Source: a bacterium (GTDB lineage Bacteria > 4484-113 > JAFGCY01). From it: 57,451 nt of DNA. The notes beneath the pieces were generated by a model, which was not told the origin of the DNA, did not search any database, and was given only the letters and a program-made list of their open reading frames with translations. Both the position numbers and the translations under genes were made by a program. Numbering within the stretch: the stretch's first letter is position 1; each line of letters opens with the position of its first letter. Shown here in pieces: positions 9,152 to 17,491 of the stretch. The stretch covers positions 123,007 to 180,457 of the forward strand of contig JAGRNT010000011.1 of the NCBI GenBank assembly GCA_020440605.1. The letters are read 5' to 3'.

Positions 9152-12100
9152 CTAGTTCGACGTCGTACCGATCTCAGTCAGGGTCGGCGCCGCCATCCTG
9201 ACAACCACCTGATGGGTGTTGCTGGGGATGCCGCGGCTGAGCACCGTCACCGCACCGGTGGCTCCGGCGGGCACCGTGGCCTGGATCTCCGTGGGTGTCC
9301 AGCTCACGATTGATGCCGCAGCCGTACCGAACAGCAGTGTGGCGAACTCGTTCGGCACGTCATTGCCGAAGTTCGTACCGGTCACTGTCACGCTGTCACC
9401 TTCGTGCAGCACGCCCGGACTGACTGAGTCGATGTGCGGCGCTTCGCGCACGGTCATGTCGTCCAGCCAGTAGCCGTCGCCATGGTTGTTGTTGTCACTG
9501 TAGAAGAACCAGTTGAGCTTGATCCGTTCGCCCATCCAGTCGCTCAGCAGCAGGCCGTCCGCGCGCCAGTCCGGCTGGTTCAGGCTGTTGAAGGCCGCCA
9601 GCTCGGTCCAGGTGCCGAAGTCCGTGGTGGCATAGATGATGCAGAAGTCGTCGCCATCACCCATGTCGTAGTGGTGCAGCATCCCGAGCCCGGGCGTCGT
9701 CACGTTGTCAATCAGCAGGGTCGGGCTGATCAGGCTGTCACCCTGGAAGCGGCCGTAGTTCTGGGTGTCGCGGCCGAAGAACATCGCGGTGGTCCCGCCG
9801 AAGCCCTGGCCAGCGCGCGTGTGCCAGAAGCCAGCACCGGCCTGGTTCGTGATCTGCCAGAAGGGCTCAACCGCACCTTCCCAGTCCTCGTTCCAGGGCA
9901 GGGCCAGACCGGGGTTGAAGGTCGTCCAGTCGAGGTCCAGGCTGACACTCTGGCCGTCGGTGTCCGTGGCGATGGCCGTGAACTGCACTGCCTGGTCGAA
10001 GACCAGGTCGCTGTTCCACTGCGTGCTGAAGGGCGCGGATGTATCGGTTGCCAGAGTCGTGCCGTCCAGGATGAACTGCACGCTGTAGATCTCCTCGTCA
10101 TCCGTGGCATCCACGGTGATCGTCTCCAACCCGGTCAGGACCTCACCGTCGGCGGGGGTCACGCTGAGGATCTGCGGCGGAGCACTCTGCTCCTTGACGG
10201 TCACGTCGTCAACCCAGAATCCTCCGGTGCCGTTGCCGATCCAGTTCAGGGATGAACTGTCGAGGCGGAAGCCCAGGCGGATCGTCAGGCCGGCATAGGC
10301 ACTGAGGTCCGCACTGACGACATGCCAGTTGAGGTTTCCTCCGGTATAGCTCGCCAGGGTATCCCAGTTGGCACCGTCGTCACTTGTCACGAGCAGCTTG
10401 GCGGTGTTCTCACCGCTGGAGACGTTGTAGCGCTGGAACCAGCGTACGAGCGGTGAGCCGGCGCTTGTCATGTCGATCGCCGGGCTGACGAGCAGGTCAT
10501 GCTCATTGCGGTCATAGCCTCCGGTCTCCGCACCGACGCCCGCACTCGTGGGCGGGGTGTTGTTGGTGCTCTTGTCCTCCCAGCGCTGTGTGCCGCCGAA
10601 ACTGTATGAGGCCCAGTAGGCTATCCCGAGGTCGAACTGGTCGCTCCAGGGATAGCTCTCCACGGTGTTGCTGAGATTGATGTTGACGCTGTCAGTGGCG
10701 ATCTCGCCCTGGTCGTCGACGGCGATCACCTTGAGCGGGCGCAGGCCGTCGTAGACGCCATTGGACTGGAAGGAATGCTCATACGGTGCAGTGCTGTCCG
10801 AACCGTAGTAGGCACCGTTGAGATAGAACTCCACATGATCAATGCTGCGACCGATGACGGGAGTGGCGTCCGCAGTGACCGTGATGTCCGCTGATTCAGG
10901 ATCGTTGTCAACATGGCTCGTGATCGCCACGGTCGGGGCGTTGGCACTCGTGACCTCGATGTCGAGCGTCATCAGTGCCGCGCTGGCGGAGAAGTCCGAG
11001 AGCCGCACGCTGGTGCCGCTGCCCGGTGCCGGATAGTTGTTGCTGGTCGGATTGCTCGCGCTGCTGAATTCGCCGGTGAAGTCTGTATCGGTGTTGCCGG
11101 CGTACCAGAGGTCATTGAAGTGTCCGCTGTTGCCATTGTCAATCGGGTCACGCGGCTGCGTGCTGCCCGGGTCATCCAGGCCGCGGGCGCTTTCCACGTC
11201 CACCCACTTGCGGTACTCATCCCGGTTGTTGCTGCGTGAATCATCACAGTGCATCACAAGCAGGCCTGAGCCGGGGCGGGTCTGGTCCGTGAGGATCTGC
11301 TGCATGTTGCAGATCAGGAAGTACTGGTCCTCCTGCTGGCCGTTGGTCCAGACCTTGAGCACCTCGGGATGCGTCTCATAGGCATTGAGCGGGTAGTCGT
11401 TGACATTCTCGGTGATCACCACCGGCTCCACCCAGCCGAGCTGCGTCTTGCACCAGGGGTCCGGGCTCGGGATCAGCTGGTTGTCATCATAGTTGTTGGC
11501 CATCAGGCTCCAGCGCGCCAGGCCCTCGGAGCTGTAGTCCGTGTCATAGAGGTCCGGCAGGCCGAGGATGTGGCCGTATTCATGGCAGGTGATCACCATG
11601 CTGTAGCTGTCGTTGGTGTCGTAGCCGGTCAGGAAGTAGCTGTCCACGATCACGCCGTCGACATGCGCATTCACACCGCTCCAGCGGTGTGGGTGCAGGC
11701 CGCCGCCGAACCAGACGGGCCCGGCATAGAACACGATCAGGGTGTCAACGTAGCCGTCCTTGTCAACATCGAACTGGCTGTAATCGACGTCGTCATCGCT
11801 GGCCATCACCATCTCGAAGATCAGGTTGCGGGCATTGTTGGAGCTGGCATCGTAGAAGCCCTTGCTGTTCTGGGCGCGGTACCAGCCGTCGCCACCCGTG
11901 CCGCCGGTTGCCACCGCACCGTCGATCTCCAGCTTACCGTAGGAGACCTGCTGGTAGTAATCGTTGGCACTGGGAGGGGTCACACCGGTGTTGAAGAACT
12001 TGTCCTCGAAGTAGTTGACGTCGTAGGTGCCGTAGTCCGCGGCCTGATCATCAAAGTCGGCGCGCAGCACGCACCACTGCGCCGTGCCCTCTGAAGGGGC

Positions 12101-12454
12101 AATGCTCGTGGTTTTGGTGACGCGGTTCACTTCGTAGCCCAGCTCAAGCAGGTCGAAGTGGTTGATCACGCCATCGAGGTTCAGGTCCAGGCTGCGACCT
12201 TCCACATTGGCTTCAACTGCCTCACTGACGCTGCGGCCGAGGAAGGGGCGCAGATCGGAGGGGCGGGTCACGCCGGGACCGGGCAGGGGATCGGTCTCAC
12301 CGAATTCCATTTCATTGAGCTGGGGGAAGATCTCCTCCCAGCGGGCGCGGTTGTCAGCGCTGCGCAGCCATTCATCCGGGGGACGGACGGTCGCCAGCGC
12401 GGTGCTGCTCAGGGCGAGGATCAGCAGGATCACTGCAATGGGAAGCCTATTCAT
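9152..12454 (-). CDS. M6-family secreted metalloprotease with dockerin-like repeat and IPT/TIG domain (copy 1)
   Basis: About 1100 residues. The start is ATG 12454, with GGGAGG six nt upstream and a signal peptide (MNRLPIAVILLILALSSTALA). In order: a PPDEW-containing N-terminal region; a dockerin-like calcium loop DLNLDGVINHFDLLELG near residues 88-110; an M6 (immune inhibitor A-like) zinc protease domain with HEYGHILGLPDLYD near 287; Ig-like domains (TVAITSHVDNDP and similar); two jelly-roll/MAM-like modules (NEHDLLVSPAIDM, GFWVDDVTV); and a C-terminal IPT/TIG domain. It overlaps the upstream lipoprotein gene by 8 nt, so the two are co-translated. It is a likely extracellular protease; the dockerin-like loop next to a cohesin-like partner suggests attachment. 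Confidence 0.9.
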   Translation of the reverse strand: MNRLPIAVILLILALSSTALATVRPPDEWLRSADNRARWEEIFPQLNEMEFGETDPLPGPGVTRPSDLRPFLGRSVSEAVEANVEGRSLDLNLDGVINHFDLLELGYEVNRVTKTTSIAPSEGTAQWCVLRADFDDQAADYGTYDVNYFEDKFFNTGVTPPSANDYYQQVSYGKLEIDGAVATGGTGGDGWYRAQNSKGFYDASSNNARNLIFEMVMASDDDVDYSQFDVDKDGYVDTLIVFYAGPVWFGGGLHPHRWSGVNAHVDGVIVDSYFLTGYDTNDSYSMVITCHEYGHILGLPDLYDTDYSSEGLARWSLMANNYDDNQLIPSPDPWCKTQLGWVEPVVITENVNDYPLNAYETHPEVLKVWTNGQQEDQYFLICNMQQILTDQTRPGSGLLVMHCDDSRSNNRDEYRKWVDVESARGLDDPGSTQPRDPIDNGNSGHFNDLWYAGNTDTDFTGEFSSASNPTSNNYPAPGSGTSVRLSDFSASAALMTLDIEVTSANAPTVAITSHVDNDPESADITVTADATPVIGRSIDHVEFYLNGAYYGSDSTAPYEHSFQSNGVYDGLRPLKVIAVDDQGEIATDSVNINLSNTVESYPWSDQFDLGIAYWASYSFGGTQRWEDKSTNNTPPTSAGVGAETGGYDRNEHDLLVSPAIDMTSAGSPLVRWFQRYNVSSGENTAKLLVTSDDGANWDTLASYTGGNLNWHVVSADLSAYAGLTIRLGFRLDSSSLNWIGNGTGGFWVDDVTVKEQSAPPQILSVTPADGEVLTGLETITVDATDDEEIYSVQFILDGTTLATDTSAPFSTQWNSDLVFDQAVQFTAIATDTDGQSVSLDLDWTTFNPGLALPWNEDWEGAVEPFWQITNQAGAGFWHTRAGQGFGGTTAMFFGRDTQNYGRFQGDSLISPTLLIDNVTTPGLGMLHHYDMGDGDDFCIIYATTDFGTWTELAAFNSLNQPDWRADGLLLSDWMGERIKLNWFFYSDNNNHGDGYWLDDMTVREAPHIDSVSPGVLHEGDSVTVTGTNFGNDVPNEFATLLFGTAAASIVSWTPTEIQATVPAGATGAVTVLSRGIPSNTHQVVVRMAAPTLTEIGTTSN

Positions 12455-12995
12455 TGCCGACCTCCCGTCCCTCAACGGTGAACTCCATGTCCTGCTTATG
12501 GCTGTCGCGCAGGCGGTAGCTGCCGGCGCTGGTGTCGAGGCTGAAGTCGCTCAGGCTGAAGTTGCCCAGCGGCCGGACCTTGACGCTCAGCAGCAGCGGC
12601 TCGCCGCTGATCCCGGCGCCGAAGTAGCGGCGGGTGTAGGCGAAGTCGATGCGGCCGGGTGTACCTTCGCCGTCGAGGAAGTAGGCCTCCTCGGGACTGC
12701 CGAGTCCACCACCGGCTTCCACCAGCAGCAGCTCATACAGGCCGGGATCGTACTGCAGCGTTCCGGCGATCTGATAGAGATCACTGGCCTGCTCAGCCTT
12801 CAGCAGCACGCGGGTCGTGCCATCGCTGCCGGCCCGGCTGTCCATTGCCAGATTGAGGGTGCCCCGGCTGAGTTCCTCCGCGGGTTGCGGCTGGCCCAGG
12901 CGAGTGCCGGCCTCCTGTGACCCGCCGCCTCCGCCGCAGGCCACGAACAGCACAACGGCGAGCACCGCCGCCGCGAGTACATGAATCACACGCAT
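12447..12995 (-). CDS. Cohesin-like domain lipoprotein (copy 1)
   Basis: About 182 residues from ATG 12995 (AGGTGG 5 nt upstream). The signal peptide ends in the lipobox LFVAC followed by a Gly stretch, so it is a lipoprotein with a flexible tether. The remaining ~140 residues look like a beta-sandwich with the cohesin-type core LYQIAGTLQYDPGLYELLLV, then EAGGGLGSPEEAYFL and DFAYTRRY, all shared with the second copy. Cohesins bind dockerins; the next gene, overlapping by 8 nt, encodes a protease with a dockerin-like repeat. The cohesin call rests on motif resemblance and context. Alternatively it is a different beta-sandwich chaperone for the protease. Confidence 0.78.
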   Translation of the reverse strand: MRVIHVLAAAVLAVVLFVACGGGGGSQEAGTRLGQPQPAEELSRGTLNLAMDSRAGSDGTTRVLLKAEQASDLYQIAGTLQYDPGLYELLLVEAGGGLGSPEEAYFLDGEGTPGRIDFAYTRRYFGAGISGEPLLLSVKVRPLGNFSLSDFSLDTSAGSYRLRDSHKQDMEFTVEGREVGNE

Positions 12996-13076
12996 GCTTA
13001 CCACCTGCCTGATGGAAAATCCGGCCCGTATCTGCAGGACCCGAGGTCCAGCCCTATGCCCAAACCATGCGCCGCG

Positions 13077-16000
13077 TTATCTCTGCTCCAGTCCTGTCAG
13101 GGATGGCGGCGGCAGTTTAATTGTAATTGAATACCCGTCTGAATCAATCCCTCGTCTACGCACGATCACATTCCCGCTGGCGGAGGCCGCAGGTACCGTG
13201 CAGACGATTTCCGTATCGTTCCAGCTCGTGATCGCGGCCTGGATTCCACTAACCAGGACCTTGCCGAAGTCCTCGGGCGGATTGCTGCCGAAGCCGCTGC
13301 CGCTGATCGTGATGCTGTCACCGTTGACCACGCTCGCGGGAGTGACGGAGGAGATCTGTCCTGCGCTGATCAGCTGCGGCTCATCCACGAACCAGCCCTG
13401 CTCATCCACGCCGCCGTCGGCCTCAAAGAACCAGGCCAGCTTGACCTTCTGGCCGAGGTAGCCGTCCAGGCGGGCCCCGGCCTCGCGCCAGGCATTCTGG
13501 TTGAGGCCCGTGAACACATGCAGCTCACTCCAGGTGTTCAGGTCCGTGGTCACGTAGCAGCGGCCGTAGTCATAGTTCAGTTCGATGTCGTAGTGGTGCA
13601 GATAGCCGAGTCCCGGATCAACGATGCCCTGGAAGTCGAAGGTCGGCGAGATGAACCAGTCGTACTGGTTGTCACCGTGATCCCCGCTGTCCTTGCCGAA
13701 GAACATCCCGGGGCCACTGCCATATCCACCTGTGCCGACGCGGTGCCAGTAGCCTTCACCGTTCACGTCGATCACGCGCCAGGCGGGCACGGGGTTGCTC
13801 GTGAATGATTCATTCCAGGGCAGGGGCAGGCCGGCATTGCTGGTGGTCCAGTTTACGGTCACGCTGGTGGACTGCAGGTCGCCGTCATAGGCCACCGCAG
13901 TGAAGCTCTGCGCTCCGTTGAACAGCCAGTCGCTGTTCCAGTCCGTAGTGAAGGGCGCACTGAAGTCCTGGAAGATCAGGTCCGTGCCGTTGATCAGGAA
14001 GTCAACCTGCAGCACGGCTTCATCGTCAGTGGCATCCACCGTGATCGTCTCAATTCCGGTCAGGGTGGAACCATCGCCCGGCGTGATCGTGATGATGTTC
14101 GGAGCTGCGCTCAGTTCCTTCAGCTCGAGTTCGTCCACCCACCAGCCGGCGGTGCCGTTCTGCTTGTTGAGACCGCTGCCGTCGAACTTGAGCACGATGC
14201 GGATCTGCTGTCCGGCCCAGGGCAGGAGATCCACCGCGCCGGGATGCCAACTGAGGGCACTGCCGGTGTAGCTGGCCAGCGGCGTCAGCGTCACGCCCTC
14301 ATCGGCGGTGACGAAGACCTTGCAGGTATTCTCGCCGGCACTGACATTGTGGCGGTGCTGCCAGCGGGCAAGCGGATGGGTGCTGCTGCTCAGATCGATA
14401 CGCGGGCTGACCAGCGCGTCATGCTCGTTGTAGTCATAGCCACTGCCCTCGCTGCCGATCCCGGCGCTCCAGCTGCCCGAGGATCCGGTGTTCTTGGCCT
14501 GCCAGAAGCGGTCACCGTTGAGGTTGTAGCTGGCCCAGGCACCCACGCCTGATTCAAAGTCCTCCGTCAGCGGGAAGCTCTCCGGAGTGTTGGAGAGATC
14601 CAGCAGCTTGCCGTCGGTGTCAATCTCGCCCTGGTCGTCAACAGCCACGGCCTTCAGCAGGCGGGCGTTGTTGCCTGCTGCATTGCCATCGTAGACACCG
14701 CGGGTATCGATTGCCAGTTCATAGGGGTCAGTGCTGTCAGCACCGTAGAAGGCGCCATTGAGGTAGAAATCGACATGATCGATGCTGCGCCCGGTGGTCG
14801 CGCTTGCGGTCGCCGTGACATTGATCGTGCCGCTCACGCTGTCGCCGTCACTGTGGCTGGTGATGGCCACCGTCGGCGCCGTGGCGGTCTCCACGGTGAT
14901 GTCGAGGGTCATGTTGTTGCCCGGTGCGGAGATGTTGCTCAGGCTGATGAAGGTGTTGGCCCCGGGGTTCGGATAGTTGCGGCTGAAGGGGTTGGATGTG
15001 TCGTCAAAGATCCCCGTGTAGTCGCCGTCGGAGTTGCCATCGAAGAACAGGTCGTTGGCGTGTCCGTTGTTGCCGTTGTCCAGCGGGTCCTTGGGGTTCG
15101 TGAGGTTGGGATTCTCGTAGCCGCGAGCGCTTTCCACATCGACATGCTTGCGGTCCTCGTTGGCATTGTCACCGTTGCCTCCCGCGCGGGTCTCGTCGAT
15201 GTGCAGCAGCAGCAGGCCCTCGCCGGGACGGTTGGCATCCGTGCCGAGCTTGCGGTAGTTGGCCATCAGGAAGTACTGGTCCTCTGACTGGCCGTTGGTC
15301 CAGACCCTCAGCACCTCGGGGTTGTCCTGGTAGTAGGGCAGGCTGTAGCCCACCTGGTTCTCCGTGATGTTCTTGGCCTCCACCCAGCCCAGCTGGCACT
15401 TGCACCAGGGGTCAAGGCTCGGCGGCTTCTGGCCGTTGTCATAGTTGTAGGCCATCAGGCTCCAGAAGCCCATTCCGGCGCTGCCGCCGTTGACGTCGTA
15501 GAGATCCGGGAGGCCGAGGATGTGGCCGTACTCATGCGCGGCGATCACCATCGTGTGGCTGTCATTGCCGGTGTTGTAGCCGGAGATGAAGTAGCTGTCG
15601 ACGATCACGCCGTCCACGTGGATGTTCAGACCGCTGGAGCGATGCGGCCAGAGGCCGCCGCTGAAGACCGTGTTCGGGTAGTAGCAGAGCACCGTGTCCA
15701 CATAGCCGTCGCCGTCAACGTCGAAGTCGCTGAAGTCCACGAAGGGGTCGGCGTTGAGCACGGCCTCCTTGACCAGCCAGCGTCCGCCGTTGTCAATGTA
15801 CCACTGCTTGTCGTGCTCACCCTTGTACCAGCCGTCGCCTCCCGTGCCGGAAGTGTCAACCGTGCCGTTGATCGCCAGCTTGCCGTAGCTGGTCTCCTGG
15901 TAGTAGTCGTTGATGCTGGGCTTGGGGGCGGTGCCCAGCGAGAAGAAGCGCTCATTGAAGTAATCGACGTCGTAGGTGCCATAGTCGGCGCTCTGGTCCT

Positions 16001-16421
16001 GGAAGTCGGCGCGCAGGACCATCCACTGGTTGGTGCCCTCCGGGGGAGCGATGCTCGCGCCCTTGTTGTCAGCCGCGACCTCGTAACCCAGTTCGAGCAG
16101 GTCGAAATGGTCGATCACGCCGTCGAGATTCAGGTCGAAGCGCTGGGTCTCTGCACTGCCGCTCTGCAGGCCCTCGGCTGTGGCGATGCCGTCACGGTCG
16201 TAACCGAGGTACTTGCGGATGCCGTCGAAGCGCTCCAGCGCGGCACCGCCCAGCGGTGGCTGGGGGCCGAATTCCCAGTCGTTGAGGACCGGGTACATCT
16301 CCTCCCAGAGCTTCAGCTTGTCAGGGCTGTCGAACCATTCATCCGGCGGGCGGACGGTGGCATTGGCAACCACGCTCAGCAGCAGCACGAACAGGGCGAT
16401 GAGGATGGTGCTGCGGATCAT
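13077..16421 (-). CDS. M6-family secreted metalloprotease with dockerin-like repeat and IPT/TIG domain (copy 2)
   Basis: A 1114-residue paralogue of copy 1. The signal peptide is MIRSTILIALFVLLLSVVANA, followed directly by the same TVRPPDEW. A dockerin-like loop DLNLDGVIDHFDLLELG lies near residues 94-115, preceded by an EF-like YDRDGIATAEG. Zinc motif HEYGHILGLPDLYD lies near residue 296, with VDGDGYVDT and NPKDPLDNGNNGHANDLFF around the catalytic domain. Ig-like and jelly-roll modules (NEHDALVSPRIDL, GWWVDELEL) and a C-terminal IPT/TIG domain follow in the same order. Its ATG overlaps the stop of the upstream lipoprotein gene as ATGA. Conservation across the whole length indicates tandem duplication of the two-gene unit. 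Confidence 0.9.
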   Translation of the reverse strand: MIRSTILIALFVLLLSVVANATVRPPDEWFDSPDKLKLWEEMYPVLNDWEFGPQPPLGGAALERFDGIRKYLGYDRDGIATAEGLQSGSAETQRFDLNLDGVIDHFDLLELGYEVAADNKGASIAPPEGTNQWMVLRADFQDQSADYGTYDVDYFNERFFSLGTAPKPSINDYYQETSYGKLAINGTVDTSGTGGDGWYKGEHDKQWYIDNGGRWLVKEAVLNADPFVDFSDFDVDGDGYVDTVLCYYPNTVFSGGLWPHRSSGLNIHVDGVIVDSYFISGYNTGNDSHTMVIAAHEYGHILGLPDLYDVNGGSAGMGFWSLMAYNYDNGQKPPSLDPWCKCQLGWVEAKNITENQVGYSLPYYQDNPEVLRVWTNGQSEDQYFLMANYRKLGTDANRPGEGLLLLHIDETRAGGNGDNANEDRKHVDVESARGYENPNLTNPKDPLDNGNNGHANDLFFDGNSDGDYTGIFDDTSNPFSRNYPNPGANTFISLSNISAPGNNMTLDITVETATAPTVAITSHSDGDSVSGTINVTATASATTGRSIDHVDFYLNGAFYGADSTDPYELAIDTRGVYDGNAAGNNARLLKAVAVDDQGEIDTDGKLLDLSNTPESFPLTEDFESGVGAWASYNLNGDRFWQAKNTGSSGSWSAGIGSEGSGYDYNEHDALVSPRIDLSSSTHPLARWQHRHNVSAGENTCKVFVTADEGVTLTPLASYTGSALSWHPGAVDLLPWAGQQIRIVLKFDGSGLNKQNGTAGWWVDELELKELSAAPNIITITPGDGSTLTGIETITVDATDDEAVLQVDFLINGTDLIFQDFSAPFTTDWNSDWLFNGAQSFTAVAYDGDLQSTSVTVNWTTSNAGLPLPWNESFTSNPVPAWRVIDVNGEGYWHRVGTGGYGSGPGMFFGKDSGDHGDNQYDWFISPTFDFQGIVDPGLGYLHHYDIELNYDYGRCYVTTDLNTWSELHVFTGLNQNAWREAGARLDGYLGQKVKLAWFFEADGGVDEQGWFVDEPQLISAGQISSVTPASVVNGDSITISGSGFGSNPPEDFGKVLVSGIQAAITSWNDTEIVCTVPAASASGNVIVRRRGIDSDGYSITIKLPPPSLTGLEQR

Positions 16422-16960
16422 GATCCGGCCCTCCGCAGGCTGGGCTCGAGCTCGCGCTTCCGTGAGTCACGCAGGCGCAGTACATCGGTTTCAAGCGGCA
16501 GGCTGAAGTCGGCCAGCGAGAAGCCATCCAGCGCCCGCAGGCGCAGGCGCAGCAGGTTCAGGTCACCGCTGTTCAGGCGGCCCCAGTAGCGGCTGGTATA
16601 GGCGAAGTCCAGCGTGCCGCTGTCCTCGCCGGAGCTGAGGAAGTAGGCCTCCTCCGGTCCGCCGAGTCCACCGCCGGCTTCCGTGCTCAGCACCTCATAG
16701 CGCAGCGGGTCGAACTGCAGGCTGCCGGCCAGCTGATAGAGATCGGCGGCGTCATCGGCACTGAGCATCAGCGACCATTCGTCGCCGGTTAGCGGTGTGG
16801 CCTCGAGCACGAGCGAGATGGAGCGGTCCGCATTGTCAGCTCCGGGGGCTGTGTTGCCAGCCGGAAGCGGAGTGTTGCCGGAATCGCCGCTGCCACTGCC
16901 GCCGCAGCCGAGCAGCAGCAGCAGGCCGAGGCAGGTTACTAAGGATTTCAGTTGCCGCAT
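16418..16960 (-). CDS. Cohesin-like domain lipoprotein (copy 2)
   Basis: A 180-residue lipoprotein: signal MRQLKSLVTCLGLLLLLGC with lipobox LLGC, then a Gly/Ser/Pro-rich tether to ~residue 45. The rest aligns with copy 1 along the cohesin-like core LYQLAGSLQFDPLRYEVLST, then EAGGGLGGPEEAYFL and LDFAYTSRYWG. An AGGTG sits 7-8 nt before the ATG. The promoter is probably the TATAAT at 16996-16991. It is translationally coupled to protease copy 2 through a 4-nt overlap. Copies 1 and 2 may form one four-gene operon, since only ~80 bp separate copy 2's protease stop from copy 1's lipoprotein start. Confidence 0.8.
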   Translation of the reverse strand: MRQLKSLVTCLGLLLLLGCGGSGSGDSGNTPLPAGNTAPGADNADRSISLVLEATPLTGDEWSLMLSADDAADLYQLAGSLQFDPLRYEVLSTEAGGGLGGPEEAYFLSSGEDSGTLDFAYTSRYWGRLNSGDLNLLRLRLRALDGFSLADFSLPLETDVLRLRDSRKRELEPSLRRAGS

Positions 16961-16990
16961 ATGAGCACCTGTTGAGAACGGATACTCATG

Positions 16991-16996
16991 ATTATA
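16991..16996 (-). promoter_or_regulatory. -10 hexamer (TATAAT) of the lipoprotein/protease operon
   Basis: A consensus TATAAT on the minus strand lies 30 nt before the lipoprotein ATG at 16960. Transcription would start near 16984, leaving a ~24-nt leader with the AGGTG ribosome site. No clear -35 is visible. Confidence 0.5.
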
Positions 16997-17016
16997 GGGT
17001 TTTTCCGGGCCGGACG

Positions 17017-17484
17017 CTAACCAGCCGAACCGGCTTCCTGGGCGGCGATGGCCTTCAGACCCTCCAGCAGTTCGTCGCAGTTCTGCTCCATCACCTGGTT
17101 GGCGATGCTGTTGACCATCGGGCCGAGCATCGGGATCCCGAGCTCGAAATCCACATTGAGCTGGACCTGCGTTCCGCCGTCCTGCTCGATGAAGGCCCAG
17201 TTGCCGTGGTAGACCTTCATGTCACCCTTGACCAGTTCGAAGCGGCAGCTCAGCTCCGCCTCGTTCCAGATGTCGCGCTCGGTCCAGACGATCTTCTTGC
17301 TCATCGGGCCGACCTTGAGCGTGGCCGTCCATTCCGTGATCAGGCTGCCGTTGCCTTCGTCCTCCAGCACACGCGCGCTGTCGAGGTTGGGCAGCACCTC
17401 GGGGAACTTCTCCACCTGGCGGGCCGCGGCGTAGACGCGCGCGGGGGGCTGGGGAATGTGCATGGTCTTGCGGATTTCAAACAT
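17017..17484 (-). CDS. SRPBCC/START-like (COQ10-type) lipid-binding-fold protein
   Basis: About 155 residues from ATG 17484, seven nt past the stop of the aminotransferase gene. It begins FEIRKTMHIPQPPARVYAAARQVEKFPEVLP, the typical opening of the COQ10/polyketide-cyclase SRPBCC family, whose helix-grip fold encloses a hydrophobic ligand. It continues with beta strands (WTATLKVGPMSKKIVW, VQLNVDFELG) and the long C-terminal helix. Ligand unknown. It is last in a probable four-gene minus-strand series with the NPCBM-like, LolA-like and aminotransferase genes. The Shine-Dalgarno sequence is weak, suggesting coupling. Confidence 0.85.
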   Translation of the reverse strand: MFEIRKTMHIPQPPARVYAAARQVEKFPEVLPNLDSARVLEDEGNGSLITEWTATLKVGPMSKKIVWTERDIWNEAELSCRFELVKGDMKVYHGNWAFIEQDGGTQVQLNVDFELGIPMLGPMVNSIANQVMEQNCDELLEGLKAIAAQEAGSAG

Positions 17485-17491
17485 GGTCAAT

